60,000 nt of DNA, from NCBI GenBank assembly GCA_030704615.1, contig CM060732.1, positions 75,933,053 through 75,993,052 of the forward strand, given 5' to 3'. The notes below the pieces were generated by a model. It ran no database searches. It had not been told where the DNA came from and worked only from the letters and a program-made list of their open reading frames with translations. This document shows, one piece after another, positions 47,900 to 58,471 of the stretch (position 1 is the stretch's first letter; each line of letters starts with the position of its first letter). Source of the stretch: Takakia lepidozioides (Eukaryota; Streptophyta; Takakiopsida; Takakiales; Takakiaceae). Both the position numbers and the translations under genes were made by a program.

Positions 47900-48440
47900 G
47901 CGATGGGAGTTCTTGGAGTCTTTGCTGGCAGAGCCCTCCGTCGATGTGTTTGATGTCAGTTTCTTGTCTTTGTCTCCCTCGGTGCACTCGCGAGCCGAGT
48001 GTCCAGTCTTACCACACTTCCAACACTCTGTATTCTTCTTCTTGTCATTCTTCTTCTTGTCATTGATGTCCTTGCGGCGCTACTGTCTTTCTTGATACGT
48101 CATGTTGGAGCGATCTCCTGCCGACTTCCTTTTGGCATTTGCGATGAAGGCAGAGGCAGGCGAACTTTGCTGCTCTCGTTCTTGAATATCTTTCTCCCGC
48201 ATCTCCTCCCGAACCAAGCGAATCAGCAGATTGTTCAGCGTCGTCTCAACTGCTGCGGTATTGTCCCAAGAAGAATGGAAGTAACTGTAGCAATCAAGAA
48301 GGTTTCCAAGGACTTTGGCCATGACATTTGTATTGGCTATGCTAGAATCTCCTAGACGCGCTAGCTGTCTCTTTATAACTTCGACTTTACTGATGAATGT
48401 TGCTATGCTGTCACCTTGCTCAAACTTGCACTGATAAAAC
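47900..48440 (-). pseudogene. Copia-2 Gag remnant and zinc knuckle
   Basis: Reads FEQGDSIATFISKVEVIK, then LIRLVREEMREKDIQ, a stop, and CWKCGKTGHSARECTEGDK (CCHC knuckle). Confidence 0.8.
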
Positions 48441-49329
48441 TTGACTTAACAATATTTTAACTAATTATGGACTTTTGTTTGGTCCAGAAATAATATGAGA
48501 AATATGAATAAACAAACTTTATTATTGAAATAAAGCGATATATATGATTATTTTGGTTATTTTATGCACAATATAATCCTCCAAACATTTTTTGGAGACA
48601 ATATTATAAGTATGTATTGTGGTTTTAGAATAACATCCACTGCCAAGTTGACGTTCACAAAAAAAATAGGAGGATGCAATAAATTACACCATGATGTGAG
48701 GTCAGATATGTAAAACTTTTTGCACAAAATGGTTGCCATATCATATGACATACAAAACCAAACATAGAACAATCATGGCATGTGATGAAGAGGATGCCAT
48801 GAAAGAATGTGTCCGCATAAATTGATGATAAACATTCATATTTTATTAGAGATTGCAACTTTGGCGTTGCAGTCAGACATAATGTAACGTCAACTGTACA
48901 TCCGTTGGACTTAATGTTATCCAGCGACTCGAAGCCATACAACGGCTTACACTAACCCATTAATATTACAGAGCCTCCTCCCAAATGGCTCGCAGTCAAG
49001 GCATGTGTTCGAAAACGCCTCCGGTTACCACAACCACTTGCAACGGTCTCCGCACCAGATGAAACGGAAATACTTTCAGAGAACTCGAACCTAATAGTAA
49101 CATTATCATCCGAAATGTTACTTGGAACTCTACTTGTTGAATCTCTTTGATGCCCTTGAAGCCTGCCGGGAAGCCCGCCATTCTTGCCAATCACGAAGCT
49201 CTTCTTATTCTTTTCGAATTTGCTCCTTGAATGTGACTGGGCAAAATAATTTTTCATATGTCAAATGTCAGCTGAAATGTGGAACATTTGTAGAAAAAAT
49301 GAGAAAGTCAAAGTGCAAGTGGAAGACAC
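48441..49329. other. AT-rich boundary region, no gene recognised
   Basis: 48441-48950 is strongly AT-rich with no frame of note. 48952-49257 has overlapping minus frames, one with an Arg/Ala-rich patch (EWRASRQASRASKRF). I cannot assign them. The compartment with the 24-bp palindromes starts after this. Confidence 0.4.
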
Positions 49330-50869
49330 TTTTAAGATCAAATTCTCCATAAACAACAAACAGTGGGATAAAGGTAATCAAGTTCATTTTGTTGTGGGAT
49401 CCAAACACGAGGGTCAACATATCTTCCATACCAAGCCCAATAGGCATGGTCACGACCAATAGGCTTACGAGAACACTTGGCAGGGTTCTCGCTGAAGTAA
49501 TCTACGACTGTTGAAGCTGCAGCCATTTTCAATATATATGGCCACACAGCTTTTGTCATATCATCCTGGTCAACCAAGCCCTTTGGTGATGGCTTGTATG
49601 AAATAGAGAAGAATCCAGTATTTGGTGGGTTTCAGAGGCCCTTTGTCGGCTCATCATCGACAAGGAGTATTTGTCCCTACGTTGCAAAGGGTGTACCAGG
49701 GTACTTGGCAAGAACAGTGCGAATATCCTTAACGAGATATTTCATCCCAGCCATGATGTAACCGGTAGTGTCTTTGCAATCCTCAGCTGACCAAAGATGA
49801 ACGTCGGCTGTCAAGTGGAGGTTAGTGGACGCACCTTGTCGGGAGGCGCATACAAGAAGTTATGCGGCTCCATACTCGCTTGTATAGAAATTACGGAGTT
49901 AGTTTGGGACAGAAAAACAAACTGCAAACGAAAGTGGAGAAATTGTTTTGAAATGTACCATTGAAGCCTTATTGGAATGTCTTGCAGAAGAACAGTGGAT
50001 TCCCGGGCTTGGATTGACGAGGCCCCACAACATCCGAGGGAGTCCTCAAGTGTTTGGAGTCCGCTCTTTTTTTCTTGTCAGCCTTTTGTGCTTTGGAATA
50101 ATTCCCTGCAGAGGAAGGAAATGGCTCGGGGGCTCTTTTTCGCCTCTTTGGTGGAGAACATTGTGCGAGCAGTTCAGGGTCACGCTGAGTCGATGTTGGA
50201 GATATTTTGCCATTGAACGACGGGAGAAGTGGAGGGGCAACAACAGGCAAGCACAGAAAATTGTCCCTTGAGCACTCGACATCCTGGATGGAAATAAAAC
50301 TCAATGAAGGAATAATTTACCTCGGAACTGCATTCCAATGCAGACGTCATTTGACATGAAGGTCATAATCTGCAGATTTTCTTACCTGGAGCGACAGATG
50401 AATATCAAACCCCAAACTAAGTGAAACTAGGAGAATGAGCAAAGAGCGAGAAATGAGTTTAAGTCACCTGACTCCTGCGGATTTGGGCTGTCCAACCCTC
50501 GTGCTGGGGAGATATGTCAGGAAGAGACGGAAGCAGGTGCAGCGGAGCCGTAGCCGAGTCCCCGACGGTTGGATAGACCAGACCCTGCGTACTGAACAAG
50601 GAGGGTGAGGAATGTTCAGAAAGGTCGATAAAGTCTCCGGGATATTTGTGTTCTTCACCTTCACCTTGGACTTTATCCGCAGGAGGACCCAAGAGGAGAA
50701 GAGTGTCGCCCGCTTCCCGGAAGGACAAGGGTCTGACAGAGGATCCATCCTCAATTTGAGCACCATCGTGAACCCTCGGAAAGCCTTCAATACTCCGACT
50801 CACTGCTGATCCGGAGGGTTCCTTTAGGGGACTTGAGGAACCGATGACGTTGTCAGCATCTCCTTGAAC
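49330..50869 (-). pseudogene. NIF/FCP1-like copy 3, decayed
   Basis: Probable exon 50468-50869 (Asp/Glu/Ser-rich linker, GT-AG bounded, 134 codons, phase 0), a basic exon ending near 49969 (PPKRRKRAPEPFPSS) with a premature TAA, then a frame from about 49860 to 49345. That frame reads LWSAEDCKDTTGY, KYLVKDIRTVL, ILLVDDEPTKGL, NPPNTGFFS and VDYFSENPAKC. The LLVDDEP...NPP pattern resembles the second half of NIF-type phosphatases (LLIDDSPYKALLNPP). In-frame TAG and TGA codons interrupt near 49680 and 49632. No DxDxT motif was found. Assignment rests on a few motifs. Confidence 0.55.
49800..49823. repeat. 24-bp palindrome, copy 1 (degenerate)
   Basis: Left arm AACGTCGGCTG (3 mismatches), spacer TC, right arm AAGTGGAGGTT (1 mismatch). 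On the minus strand it lies in frame with the NIF-like copy 3 sequence (NLHLTADVHLWSAEDC), so here it may be coding. Confidence 0.6.
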
Positions 50870-50913
50870 CTGCCAAAGAGACATAATCATAAATCCGGGA
50901 ATGCACGAATGCA

Positions 50914-50937
50914 AACCTCCACTGAACAATGGAGGTC
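50914..50937. repeat. 24-bp palindrome, copy 2
   Basis: Left arm AACCTCCACTG perfect, spacer AA, right arm CAATGGAGGTC (2 mismatches). 45 bp upstream, in gene sense, of the exon at 50869, so intronic. Confidence 0.8.
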
Positions 50938-51021
50938 ACTAGATATAGTCTTGTCCCCGTATGAAGGCCTGTATCAGAGTCTTGGGATTGCCCGAAATGT
51001 GCGTCAAGAATTCAACTGAAA

Positions 51022-51160
51022 ATGAGTCGAAATGAGTATGTTCTCAATCGCTCGGCGACACGCATGATCAACAATGCTACAACGTTTCAGATTTGGACGG
51101 GAACCAAGCCATCTATTGCTCCCTTGAAGATATTTGGTTGTGAAGGCTATGTTCTTGTGC
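51022..51160 (+). mobile_element. Copia integrase fragment
   Basis: Plus strand reads LNRSATRMINNATTFQIWTG then KPSIAPLKIFGCEGYV, the segment after the integrase core in Copia Pol. Isolated, about 130 bp; opposite in strand to Copia-1 and Copia-2. Confidence 0.75.
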
Positions 51161-51289
51161 AAAATCTTGAAGCACTAGAAGAGCTACAATGTCCCCCGGT
51201 TTTCAGAATCGGACTACAGAATTCCAGCTCTTGTCGGATTCTGACTGGTCTTTAGACGAGAGAAATATCGCGAAGTGTGGACAGAGTTG

Positions 51290-51820
51290 CACAAACACTA
51301 CCGGTTAGGGATTTGGAGCTCTATGATGTACAAGAACTTGTAGCCCATCCTGGATTTTTTGCTTCGTGGTCTATCTCAACCGGCCTTCGTTATGTCTCAA
51401 GAGGATTGTATTTCATGTCCTACTTCGGTTCACCCTAAATTCAAATCAGGATTGGACCCTCCTCATTTGTTTTTGAAGCCACTGGTCAAGGTGTGGAAGG
51501 GATTTGGTGGGCAATACACTAAGAGTAACACTTTGCTCATTGACGACACCGCCATGAAGTGTGTATTGATCCCGCCCGACTCATGTCTTGTTCTCAAACC
51601 GTTCCAGACCGTTGAGACTGATGGTTGCTATCTTCTCAAGGTTCTTCAGACCTATTTGCTTGGAATGAGGGAACATCCCACTGTTTCAAGCTATCTTAGG
51701 AAAAAAATGATAGGGTTGAGTTTTTTTTCCAATGTTTCAAACGATCCCAAGTTTAGCCCACTCTGGGATTTTATTGAGGACAACGGTTTTAAGAGTCTCA
51801 GATATGATGATTCAAAATAA
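51290..51820 (+). pseudogene. NIF/FCP1-like copy 2, 3' part, plus strand
   Basis: The frame 51359-51820 reads FVMSQEDC, HPKFKSGLDPPHLFLKPLV, then KSNTLLIDDTAMKCVLIPP and a C-terminal helical tail ending SLRYDDSK. These are the motif-III and later parts of the FCP1/SCP phosphatase fold (NTLLIDDSP...NPP). The upstream half with the nucleophile motif is absent; instead a Copia integrase piece lies 200 bp upstream. Probably a truncated copy, though an upstream exon outside recognition cannot be excluded. Confidence 0.6.
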
Positions 51821-52058
51821 ATTATTTTTTATTAATCCCATCTCACTCGAGCTATTGAATATCTTCATGGTTTCTCTTTTTCATTTCCTTGTAATCACAC
51901 ACGTGAAAGACTCCATTCACGTCAAAAATAATCAAACGCAACCTTTGCGTAGGAGGAGAAACGGGTGCTCCAATCTGCCAGAGAGTCATTCATACTTAGG
52001 ATGATAAAAGGGAACAGTACAATGCATTGGAAAAACCGACACCAGGAAAATGAACAAG

Positions 52059-52082
52059 AACGTCCACTGGACAGCCGAGGTT
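52059..52082. repeat. 24-bp palindrome, copy 3
   Basis: Left arm AACGTCCACTG (1 mismatch), spacer GA, right arm CAGCCGAGGTT (2 mismatches). 72 bp past the stop codon of NIF-like copy 1. Confidence 0.75.
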
Positions 52083-52154
52083 CACCAAACTCAGTTAAAA
52101 TATTTTATGTCCCAATGCAGCGGCACGCAACTCGAGATTGCTAAGAAACTTCTC

Positions 52155-53279
52155 TCACCTATAATCAAAGTCTCTAAGAAATTTGACCGATGGGTCGTCC
52201 TCGAAGAAATCCTTCGAAACGCCAAAAGGATGTAGGTCGTTGAACGGCATGACATCCATCCCCGATAACCGGAACATGTTAAGGTGAGGCTTGAGCTCTT
52301 CCAGTAGAAATTTATCCCTGTCAGGGTCCACGTGCACCTTATATTTTGGAAGGAGGATGGTATGTCCTAACGGGTTCAAATAGGACTTGTACATATTGTC
52401 TACAGTGTCGATGAGGAGAGTATTGGATTTGTAAGCCGTCGGGTCTTCCTCAACGGAAATGTCGTAAAGACGTTTAAAGTAGATGGGATTTTTGGAAGCT
52501 TTGGGCCATTTTTCATTGAATGTCGATCTATGCATGACGGAATTCTCACTGCTGTAAGTTCTGACCTGGGAATAGTACTTCCCGAACACGGCCTTGGCGA
52601 TAGTCTCGACGTTCATTTCAGGTCCAGTGTTCCAAAAACAAACGGAAAACATTTTGACGGCCCACTTAACGAATTCGTCAAGACCGTTTCGCGTAGCTAA
52701 CTTGAATTTCCCTGCGGAGATACAAGGCTGGGTGGCAGGAGGTATTTTCTTTCCATCCTTTAGGAAAACCTCACAAAGGTAACCGATGTCCAGAACCAGG
52801 ACGTAGTATCCTGGCCGACATCCGTTCGGTTCCCAAGGAAGGGAATGCAGATCGTTTGGATTGACAGAAAGGGAATAGTCGACTAGAGGGTAATGCATGT
52901 TGTCCTGTGGAATAACAAAAGAATTCATTATTAATTTCAATTTGAGAAATCCCAAAGTAGACAAACGGAAGAATGGAGTTGAAATCATTACCGTTTTTGG
53001 AGTAGGCCGCTGAGATCCCTGGGCAGGCTGCTCCTCCTCTTTCCCATCTCTACGTCCAACGTTATCGTCCTTCTCTGTGGAGCCAGATGGCAACCTCGAC
53101 TGTCCAGTGGATGTAACTTGTATGACCGGCTCAGATAGAGCGAAAGTAATTGTTCGATCCACTCTTCTCTTCACCGTCTCAGTGTCGATAGAGTCGGTCC
53201 TTGTGTGTTTGATCTCCTCAGACGTCGTCTCACGCTTTAATCCTGTGTGTGTCATTTCCTCCGAATTGGATTCTTGGAT
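52155..53279 (-). CDS. NIF/FCP1-like domain protein, copy 1, probable pseudo-phosphatase
   Basis: Two intact exons: 52992-53279 (96 codons, Thr/Glu-rich) and 52155-52904 (250 codons with stop), joined GT-AG in phase 0. The second exon reads GYYVLVLDIGYLCEVF, LDEFVKWAVKMFSVCFWNTG, SNTLLIDTVDNMYKSYLNP and DLHPFGVSKDFFEDDPSVKF. The order matches the FCP1/SCP (HAD) phosphatase domain: nucleophile strand, capped strand with W(N/S)xx, LLID motif, HPF end. The DxDxT/V signature is reduced to LDIGYL, so the second catalytic Asp is missing, and DDSP has become DTVD. An inactive, binding-only role is likely. A further N-terminal exon may be 53552-54017 (very acidic, with one frame break near 53810). 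Same strand as the ParB-like gene upstream. Confidence 0.65.
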   Translation of the reverse strand: MQESNSEEMTHTGLKRETTSEEIKHTRTDSIDTETVKRRVDRTITFALSEPVIQVTSTGQSRLPSGSTEKDDNVGRRDGKEEEQPAQGSQRPTPKTVMISTPFFRLSTLGFLKLKLIMNSFVIPQDNMHYPLVDYSLSVNPNDLHSLPWEPNGCRPGYYVLVLDIGYLCEVFLKDGKKIPPATQPCISAGKFKLATRNGLDEFVKWAVKMFSVCFWNTGPEMNVETIAKAVFGKYYSQVRTYSSENSVMHRSTFNEKWPKASKNPIYFKRLYDISVEEDPTAYKSNTLLIDTVDNMYKSYLNPLGHTILLPKYKVHVDPDRDKFLLEELKPHLNMFRLSGMDVMPFNDLHPFGVSKDFFEDDPSVKFLRDFDYR

Positions 53280-53551
53280 CTACAAGAAAAGTTATCCAAA
53301 TCGGTTAGTGGCTGTCCACAAAGGTGTGCGAACGGAAATATGTATCCGGGTGGAAATATGTTTTATTCGGAAGTCCAGAAAGACGGATATGGGAAAAACA
53401 TTGGGATATATATAATTATAATATTGTCATATGGAAATAACATTCGGATTATTCCACTCACAAGTATGTATAATTACAATATTGTCATATTGTATTCAGA
53501 AGTGTGTACGAATAAACTTTCACTAATTGTCATTCGTTGCCTACATCCAGA

Positions 53552-54017
53552 ACCAGATCATGGGTGACATTCTGGGACACCAGCTCACGACGATTGTTAA
53601 CAGGATCCGGTGACATAATCAATGGCTCGTCACATTCCACAGGTGTGAACCCTTGACTGAGGGTTTCAACTAACTCCGTGGATGTCGCTTCTTGTCCCTT
53701 TGGAGAAGCCGAATTCTTATTCGTGGTGTTATCGGAACTGGAGGAATAACTGTCCAGATTGTGTACATCTTGTGGCGCAACGCGTTCTTGGGTATTTGGA
53801 GTACTACCTAGATTTCCAATTGTGAAATTTCTTGGCCCTCTCTTTCCCTTTCCAACATTAGCCGCATCTGCCCCTGGACTCCGTTGACGATTTCTATGTT
53901 CTCATCTTCGTCTTTCTCCTCCTCGTCGTCCTCTTCTTGTTTCTCCTCCATTTCCTCGTCCTGATCCTTGTCCTGTCCTTCGTCATCATCTTCTTCGTCC
54001 ACTTCGTCATCCTGCAA
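53552..54017 (-). CDS. Acidic N-terminal exon, probably of NIF-like copy 1
   Basis: Minus frame from ATG 54017 consists almost wholly of Asp/Glu with Gln/Lys (DEVDEEDDDEGQDKDQDEE), then LERERE. It stops at 53808; coding-like Ser/Thr-rich sequence continues in another frame to a donor-like GTAGGC near 53551. Either an intron or a frameshift lies at 53810. Acidic, disordered; I infer it is the N-terminal tail of the gene at 52.2-53.3 kb from strand and spacing. Confidence 0.35.
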
Positions 54018-54305
54018 TGAGTCTCCGTCATCTCCGTCTCATGCGATAGTCTGATTGTCAATCTGGAGGGTCCTGAAATAGGCCTCCACCTTGCTTCTAC
54101 AAAATTTCTTTTTTGTTACAAAGTTTATGTCGAGCACGCGAATATTTCTTTCCAGCAATGAAACCAAACAATGATATCAAAATAAATCCGACGAACACCT
54201 ACCATCGATAGATTGAAATGGTTAGGGTTTCTTTTGAGACAACTACCAAACATACCAATCTGCATAATAACAAACACCCAAAACACCCACAATTCCAATA
54301 ACATG

Positions 54306-54329
54306 AACCTCCACTGCCCAGTGGAGGTT
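54306..54329. repeat. 24-bp palindrome, copy 4 (perfect)
   Basis: Both arms perfect, spacer CC. Between the 3' end of the ParB-like gene and the acidic exon. Confidence 0.92.
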
Positions 54330-54393
54330 AACAAAATGGAACAATCAGACACAGGTTAAACACGCTTTTCCGACAACGTCAATAATACGAGAG

Positions 54394-57300
54394 TTAAATC
54401 CGGAAAACTGAAAACACAGACAATTCCAAGATGCAGAATCCGCTTACAAGCAGAACGTATGTCATTGCCAGTTCTCCGAAAATGTTCACACAAGACATCC
54501 CGTCCCTGCAAAAAAAAAAAACCAGGTAATCGTAGGTGTCCGGTGTCAGCTCATGATTGTAAGTCCTGCACTCCATCTCCTGCGAGGTCGGGTCTACATC
54601 TGGTCCTTGGATAACGGGATTAATTGGGTCCGGCGATAACAAAACAGTTTGAATGTGGTTGTCCGGATTCACCATCTCCTCAGCTGTTGCCGGAAATACG
54701 TAGTCGAGGCAGAGGACCGTCCGGGAGAAAATAGTCGTGCAGCTCTTGTAAGGTGATTCAAACTTGTCAGGAATGTAATAACCCTATCGGATAATAAACG
54801 ATTTTGATCCAGGGCCATTCCGGATGTATGACACAAGATTTCCCGATGATTTCTGTATGGAGAAAAACACAAAAGCACTGGACATGAGCTGCCGAGCCAC
54901 AAAAGTATCCAAGATATTTGAGTAGTCCTTTGTCTCGAAGACAACAGAGTCATCATCACAAACTGTATTGACGAACACCATCGATATGTCGTCGAATTGT
55001 TTCTTCGATGCAAGTCCCAACCATGATCTGGCATCAGCAAATTTCTGGTTCCCTCCCCAGCTGTGTGTAATGGGACCTGAAGCTCGTGCGTAGAATCACC
55101 AGGGCATTCTGGTTATCCTCAAAGGTCTGCTTGCACGACAAGTCATACTTCTTGAAGGCAACAGTCACTGGCTGCGTCTCCATATTCATCTTATGTTTGC
55201 TAACAATGTAGTCGTTCCCGAGCCTATCTCGAAATGTTTCAAACTCAGCTTTGTTGAAGTTGTATTTTTTTTTAACATCACGCCATTCATGTTTGGTATA
55301 CGGTTCCGGGTTCTGTCTGCTCCTCCGAGGCCACCCTAAGACTTCCATTACATCGTCGATAATAAACCGTCGCAATTTCATTTGGTCAATATACGCGCTC
55401 ATTGTGTTTTTGGATTTGTCCGCGCCCTTGAATTTCGTTCCCCAAATGCAAATGTCTCTGTTTAGGATTTTCTCCGCCACTCTTTTCAACTGCCTGGTAT
55501 TAAATCCTTGCAGTTTCGCGATAGCGGTTTTATTCAGCGGTAGCTGTTCACCCTTGCACTGAATCTCGAAAATATCAATAAGCTTATCTTGTTCCCACTG
55601 TTTGAAAACCTCCTCCCACAGGTTCCATACGTCTTCTTCACAGAGAACCAGAACCATGGCCTCTTTCACGCTACTCATCTCTAGTATGAGTTGACATGCT
55701 TGCATAAATTCCTACGAAAAATATCAAGGCCAAAGTTAGAAATTTCATTCAATATTTGATATTAATCTTGAGATGAAACAATAGTCACAACTATCTTGTC
55801 AATTATACTATACACCAAGTGATGATTCGATTGTGAATTCATCTTCGTCCATCTTGTTGTGCCTTGTAATTTGAAGCTCTTTCTGTAGTGTCTCCTGCCT
55901 CGGAATGCGGTGCTCCTCCAAGTCAAATTTGTCCAATTTGTTCATGTTCTCCACCAGGAACAGTTCTAAGAGTGTACCTAGAAAATCCTTGAAAAACCCA
56001 ATGAGCATGAAAAGTTTTGGAAGCGTTCTCCGTAACATCACGTTTTCATGATCATATGATGTTTCAAGTATTTTTGCGGCACATTTGCGAAACTGTTACA
56101 GGTGGAGAACATAAATAGATTGGGAAAATAAGAACTGGACAAGCACCTCATTACCAAACAAGACACATTACAAAAGACCCTATCATGTCGAATTTCCGAA
56201 TGTTGAACCATCCTGCTCGTTCATTGTAGCACCCTCCCTCCCTTAAGAAGCTATTTTTGTACTGTCTACTGCTTCGTAATGCGGTCTCCGTTCGTCACAT
56301 TAAATCCAAGCTTGAGAATATTTTGGTTCTCTAACAAAAGGAACGGAAAACACAATGAATCATTTACCTTCCATTGTCTAGTCTCCGACTTCGTTGTGTG
56401 ATCGTTGTACTTTTTCGGCCTCCCCCTCAGCTCGAAGAAATTTCGGGCATGTGCAACTTTCTCGGGAAATGTTGTGTCAAATCTCTGTGCCTTATTCGGG
56501 TCGTTTAGGAGCTTAGATAGCTTCACGAGCCTCATCAGATCCTTTGACCATATAATCTTTGAGGGCCAATCAGTGTAGTACTTCTTAAGATTGTCATCGT
56601 CTACGTCTTGCACAAGTTCCTGCGACAGAATTGAATAAGGTCAGAAATGATATTTACCTAACAAGCATGTTGTTTAAAGTTCATGAACCTCCACTGTCCA
56701 GTGGAGGTTCATGTTGTTACAAAAATTGGAATTTGTCGGGAGATATACCTTGGCAGCAATGATCGTGTGTTGTCCACCGATGACGAAGAATCTGGAATTT
56801 TCCACCTCCTTCCAGTTTCGAGGTTTCGAACTAGAAACCTCCATAGGCTTCTCGGGGTTTGCGAGAATCAAATAAACTGGATGTTTGGAGTCGAATAACC
56901 GGAGCTGGTAAAGATGCGTTTTGACTTCGTCTTTGTGCTTCACATTTAGGGGCATGTACACCATATCTCTGGGAGCAAGCTCCATCATGGAAACTTTGAC
57001 GTCCTGGGTCGCCTCAAACCCAAAAAGAAACATGTCATTGTAGTCTTGCTCCAACCTCTCCAACATCTTCTCACACTTGTCTTTGTTGAATATGTCTGCA
57101 GCCTTGGGTTTCTTGGTATCCGTCATGAACGTAGGATCAATCTCCTCCTTTTGTTTCTTCTTTCCCCCTGATGTACCAGCTTCATTGTCATCACCACCGG
57201 CATCAATGGATTTCCGTTTTCCCTTCTTTGGCTTCGCTCTTGCAGCCTCCTCCTCCCGCGTCTTTGCAATCTCCTTACCCTTTAAGTAAAGCACATCCAA

Positions 57301-57802
57301 GAAAATACCCCAAGCGATGCAAAAACCTTCATCTGTAAATTGAGTACCCTCGCCGCAATATGTGAACCCCGCCCGAATGGACTCTCTCATCATGGCCTTC
57401 CTTAGAATTCGTACCTCCAGTTTGAAGCCAAACGTTCTGGGAAATCTACCATCTTTCATCTTCCATCATGAACATTACCAACATTGGAAATTCCACATCC
57501 ATCTCCAGCTCTACGTCGACCACATCTGCATATTTGAGCTCGGCGACCTCTGCACCAATCTTGTATTGGAACCGGAACTTATGGTCCGGAGGTGTGCCAA
57601 CGGGTACAATGCCCCATTCTGTGATCTCCGGGTTCAGCTCAAAAATTGCCAGGTGATCATTCTTGAAATTCAGAGATTTTCGAGAAACAAATGAACCATA
57701 GATAGGTTTGCACATTCCAACAATACAATCCCTCGGGGTAATGTTGTTGTCCACAGAACAAACCACCTCGGTCCTCAGACACATATCATGACAACCATAC
57801 AA
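54394..57802 (-). pseudogene. ParB/DGQHR-like gene with possible methyltransferase remnant
   Basis: Exons: 56749-57802 (one frameshift near 57450), 56368-56619, 55814-56092 and 55034-55711, all joined GT-AG in phase 0, then 54394-55075 after another frameshift with an in-frame TAG at 54784. The first exon has a basic linker (KPKKGKRKS) and ends FFVIGGQHTIIAAK; the next begins ELVQD. A [DG]GQH(R/T) motif followed by AAK is typical of ParB/sulfiredoxin-fold DGQHR proteins. Further on, an all-helical part (NRDICIWGTKFKGADK, WRDVKKKYNFNKAEF) leads to FDDISMVFVNTVCDDDSV, FVFFSIQKSSG and, near the end, RDGMSCVNIFGELAMTYVLL. Spacing of these last blocks suggests a decayed N6/N4 methyltransferase (NPPY- and FxGxGT-type sites both lost). 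The first assignment is moderate, the second speculative. Confidence 0.45.
56682..56713. repeat. 24-bp palindrome, copy 5 (perfect, extended to 32 bp)
   Basis: Both arms perfect, spacer TC, extended by CATG on both sides (core 56686-56709). Inside the ParB-like gene intron, about 36 bp after the donor at 56748. Confidence 0.93.
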
Positions 57803-57816
57803 GATTCCCAGGAAGT

Positions 57817-57840
57817 AACCTCCATTGTCCAGTGGAGGTT
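57817..57840. repeat. 24-bp palindrome, copy 6
   Basis: Left arm with 1 mismatch, spacer TC, right arm perfect. 15 bp upstream of the first ATG (57802) of the ParB-like gene. Confidence 0.9.
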
Positions 57841-58135
57841 CAACAATTCATACGCTCATAGCTGACAGATAAAAGAGTTCAATTCAGGAGGAGAAAACGA
57901 TTTCACTTATAAGAAGAATAATACATTTATTCAGAGAAGGCTCGTCTCGCCATTCCATACATCATGCGGTCTCAAAATTGTTCCTATAACGAATATATAA
58001 TTTCTACAAGAAATCGATATTCTTTTGTAAGATGAGTTTCATCTACAGGAAAATCTACTTATTTGTCATCTGCATGTTTAGAAATTACAGTCCAATACTC
58101 TCCGTCTTCTGTATTTCGTTATATTTGAAGTCGTG

Positions 58136-58159
58136 GACCTCCACTGGACAGTCGCATCA
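58136..58159. repeat. 24-bp palindrome, copy 7 (half)
   Basis: Left arm GACCTCCACTG (1 mismatch), spacer GA; only CAGT of the right arm is kept. Confidence 0.6.
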
Positions 58160-58255
58160 ATGCTCACATCCATCCGTCATTACAATTATTCATCCACTTA
58201 ACCATGTTCATCCACTAATATTCATCCGTCCGACTTTTTCATTTGTATCTCATCT

Positions 58256-58279
58256 AACCTCCAATGTATAGTGGAGGTT
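58256..58279. repeat. 24-bp palindrome, copy 8
   Basis: Left arm AACCTCCAATG (1 mismatch), spacer TA, right arm TAGTGGAGGTT (1 mismatch). In the intergenic region between the divergent ParB-like and DUF7869-type genes. Confidence 0.88.
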
Positions 58280-58471
58280 ATATAATTAGACACAATCTTC
58301 AAATGACATGTTCCAGACCAAACAACAATTCCATTTCTATTCTACTTCTCTGAAACGTTCATACGCGAGTGTATTTCCTTTTATTGAATTGATTCATCTC
58401 TGAATATAGTCTTCACTCATATTGCTTTTTACTGTCAGTAAGGTCGTTACGGAGGGGTTTCCAGTTTCTTG

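Larger units (their letters stand above)
44242..48440 (-). mobile_element. Ty1/copia retrotransposon, 5'-truncated (Copia-2)
   Basis: Nearly complete gag-pol on the minus strand, distinct from Copia-1. From right to left: Gag part, CCHC knuckle, protease, integrase, RT, RNase H. Frameshifts lie near 46500, 45900 and 44620 and an in-frame TAG at the Gag/knuckle boundary near 48080. Gag starts mid-protein at about 48440, where the sequence changes to AT-rich DNA, so the 5' LTR is lost. No LTR pair can be identified. Confidence 0.9.
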
